Origin: Thermodesulfobacteriota bacterium
GTDB taxonomy: Bacteria; Desulfobacterota; Syntrophobacteria; BM002
Direction of reading: 5' to 3'
Assembly (NCBI GenBank): GCA_947259475.1
Contig: CAMYLW010000126.1
Span: 1-5,803, forward strand
Length of the DNA stretch: 5,803 nucleotides
Each line of letters begins with the position of its first letter. Position 1 is the stretch's first letter. This document shows positions 4,151 to 5,803 of this stretch, piece by piece. A program made the translations under genes and the position numbers. The notes under the pieces were generated by a model that was not told where the DNA came from, did not search any database, and saw only the letters and a list, made by a program, of their open reading frames with translations.

Positions 4151-5803
4151 GTGTCACAAAAGCGCGTTGTTGTCTTCGGGGGTGATCCTGCCGGGGTGGC
4201 TGCAGCATTGCAGCAAGCCGAGGCCGGTATGCAGGTAACGCTGGTGGAACCTTCACCTAGTTTGGGAGGTGAGTGTTTGCCGCAGACCAGGATCATTGAT
4301 GCTGACTCCCCATACATAAGGTCAGATTTGGAGGCGTTGAGAAATCACCCTAATATTCAGGTGATTACCAATGCGGAGGTGATCAGGACCGAGTCCGCAG
4401 ATGGTCAGTACCGTTTCCGGATCAAGCAGTCCACCCCCAGGGTGGATATGGAGAAATGCAACGACTGCAAGGAATGCATTCGGGTCTGCCCTATTCACAT
4501 GTACGATGATTTTAACGAAGGCATAGGCTTTCGCACCGCCATAGACTATTTCAATCCTGAGACGGCAAAGATGGGTGAATACAACCTTTTCAAAGAAGAT
4601 ATGCCCATTTGCCAGGCCACCTGTCCGGCAAATCTGAACATTCGCTCTTACGCCGGACTCATTGCCGATGGCAAATATGCCGAATCCCTGGCGGTAATCC
4701 GTGAGCGCTTACCCTTTGCGCTCTCAATCGGCCGGGTTTGTCCCCACCCCTGTGAGACAGCCTGCAACCGTGGTCATGTTGACGAGCCCATCGCCATCTG
4801 TGCTTTGAAGCGTTATGTGGCAGATTTCGAAATGCACAACAACTTTGAGCCCCCGGTTGAGGTTCCCGATCAATTCCAGCCTGAAAAGGTTGCCATTATC
4901 GGGGCTGGGCCGGCTGGGCTTTCCTGCGCTTATTTTTTGGCCAAGGTAGGGTACCATTCTGTCGTTTTTGAAGCCATGCCGGAGCCGGGCGGTATGTTTC
5001 GTTACGGGATTCCCGAATACCGCCTGCCCACCAAAACGCTTATGCATGAGATTAACTGGATTCTTGCCCACGGGGTGGAGCTGCGTTGCGACACTCGCAT
5101 TGGCAAGGATGTCTCATTTGAAGAGCTCCAAAGGGATTACGGTGCTGTCTTTATTGGGGTGGGCGCCTGGACAGGTATGACCCTGCGTATACCCGGCGAG
5201 GACATGGAGGGAGTCGTTGATGGTGTCAGGTTCCTCCGCGACGTCAACATGGGCAAAAAGATTGACATGGAAGGACGGGTCATCATCATAGGTGGCGGCA
5301 ACGTGGCCATGGATGCCGCCAGGGTGAGTTGGCGAGAAGGATTCGAAGAAGTTCATGTCGTCTACCGACGCACCCGAAAAGAGATGCCGGCGAGCCCCTG
5401 GGAAATCGACGCCGCCGAAGACGAGGGCGTCCAATTTCAATTCTTGGTGGCTCCGGTTGAAGTCGTTGGGAAAAAAGGCCGGATGACAGGTTTGAAGTGT
5501 CTGAAGATGGAGTTGGGCGAACCTGACGCCAGCGGCAGGCGAAGACCTGTGCCCATCGAGGGGTCGGAGTTTGTCATCGAGGCGGAAAATCTGATCGCTG
5601 CTATTGGCCAGAGGCCTGATATCAAATTTGTACCGGATGACAGCGAGCTTGAAATTACTCGCTGGAACACCTTTGCTGTGGAACAAGAAACTTTCCAGAC
5701 AAATGTCCCTGGCATCTTCTCTGCGGGTGACGTGGAAACAGGCCCTGACATTGCCATTCGCGCCGCCAATTCACCTGTTTCTTCTGCCGCTCGCAACCGG
5801 TCG
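4151..5803 (+). CDS. GltD/NfnB-type NAD(P)H:acceptor flavoprotein with N-terminal HdrA-like segment (3' end missing)
   Basis: The frame is open from GTG 4151 to the window edge: 551 residues, no stop. Residues 5-95 resemble the first half of an HdrA FAD domain (VVVFGGDPAGVAAALQQAEAG, LVEPSPSLGGECL), with Asp 12 replacing the middle Gly of GxGxxG. A ferredoxin motif follows (Cys 103/106/109/113) and runs into the HdrA-like MYDDFNEGIGFRTAIDYF. From about 150 the protein is GltD-like: Cys 154, 158, 197, 201 and 205 for Fe-S clusters; FAD motif GAGPAG at 251-256; GGMFRYGIPEYRLP at 280-293; NAD(P)-binding GGGNVAMDAAR at 381-391 with YRRTRKEMPA at 405-414; and the closing FAD motif GIFSAGDV at 521-528. 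In GltD and NfnB this fold moves electrons between NAD(P)H and Fe-S clusters. Here it probably feeds or drains the HdrA/MvhD set. NADH versus NADPH preference cannot be told. The last 15 or so residues match the family poorly. The family call is firm; the gene has no symbol I can defend. Confidence 0.9.
   Translation, partial: MSQKRVVVFGGDPAGVAAALQQAEAGMQVTLVEPSPSLGGECLPQTRIIDADSPYIRSDLEALRNHPNIQVITNAEVIRTESADGQYRFRIKQSTPRVDMEKCNDCKECIRVCPIHMYDDFNEGIGFRTAIDYFNPETAKMGEYNLFKEDMPICQATCPANLNIRSYAGLIADGKYAESLAVIRERLPFALSIGRVCPHPCETACNRGHVDEPIAICALKRYVADFEMHNNFEPPVEVPDQFQPEKVAIIGAGPAGLSCAYFLAKVGYHSVVFEAMPEPGGMFRYGIPEYRLPTKTLMHEINWILAHGVELRCDTRIGKDVSFEELQRDYGAVFIGVGAWTGMTLRIPGEDMEGVVDGVRFLRDVNMGKKIDMEGRVIIIGGGNVAMDAARVSWREGFEEVHVVYRRTRKEMPASPWEIDAAEDEGVQFQFLVAPVEVVGKKGRMTGLKCLKMELGEPDASGRRRPVPIEGSEFVIEAENLIAAIGQRPDIKFVPDDSELEITRWNTFAVEQETFQTNVPGIFSAGDVETGPDIAIRAANSPVSSAARNRS

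Noticed and set aside
5114..5686. Minus-strand open frame of 190 codons opposite the GltD-like gene
   Set aside because: It lies opposite strongly conserved GltD sequence, its translation resembles no family I know, and it is typical antisense shadowing.

Overview
The window is a fragment of an anaerobe's electron-transfer operon. All four genes lie on the plus strand: two HdrA-type flavo-iron-sulfur proteins, an MvhD-type hydrogenase/Hdr delta subunit, and a GltD/NfnB-type NAD(P)H oxidoreductase with an HdrA-like N-terminal piece. The gene set, moderate GC, in-frame selenocysteine codon and TTCG-rich palindromic intergenic repeats suggest a sulfate-reducing, syntrophic or aromatic-degrading Desulfobacterota (former Deltaproteobacteria). 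That assignment is inference; there is no rRNA or marker gene here.

Layout. 1-1077: C-terminal 358 residues of an HdrA-like protein whose FAD domain carries an inserted charged coiled-coil hairpin. 1078-1195: spacer with a TTCGTG-type inverted repeat. 1196-2869: a second HdrA with the N-terminal Cys domain and two C-terminal [4Fe-4S] motifs, but without the usual internal ferredoxin insert. 2870-3108: spacer holding palindromic element A. 3109-3897: MvhD-like selenoprotein, TTG start, UGA at codon 16, C-terminal winged-helix-like extension. 3898-4150: spacer holding element B, a second copy of the same element in the opposite orientation. 4151 to the right edge: HdrA fragment fused to a GltD-like flavoprotein, running off the window.

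How they could work together (inference). The GltD-like protein would exchange electrons with NAD(P)H, MvhD would pass electrons through its [2Fe-2S] centre, and the HdrA pair would hold the FAD and the Fe-S wires used in flavin-based electron bifurcation or confurcation. The nearest described relatives I know are the HdrA/MvhD sets of sulfate reducers and the BamE/BamF part of the class II benzoyl-CoA reductase complex, where BamF is also an MvhD-like selenoprotein. No catalytic subunit (HdrB/C/D, hydrogenase, formate dehydrogenase, BamB) is visible, so the substrate is unknown.

The most important correction to routine annotation is the selenocysteine codon at 3154-3156. A standard gene caller would start mvhD at ATG 3229 and lose 40 residues, including the CC-x-W-U motif.
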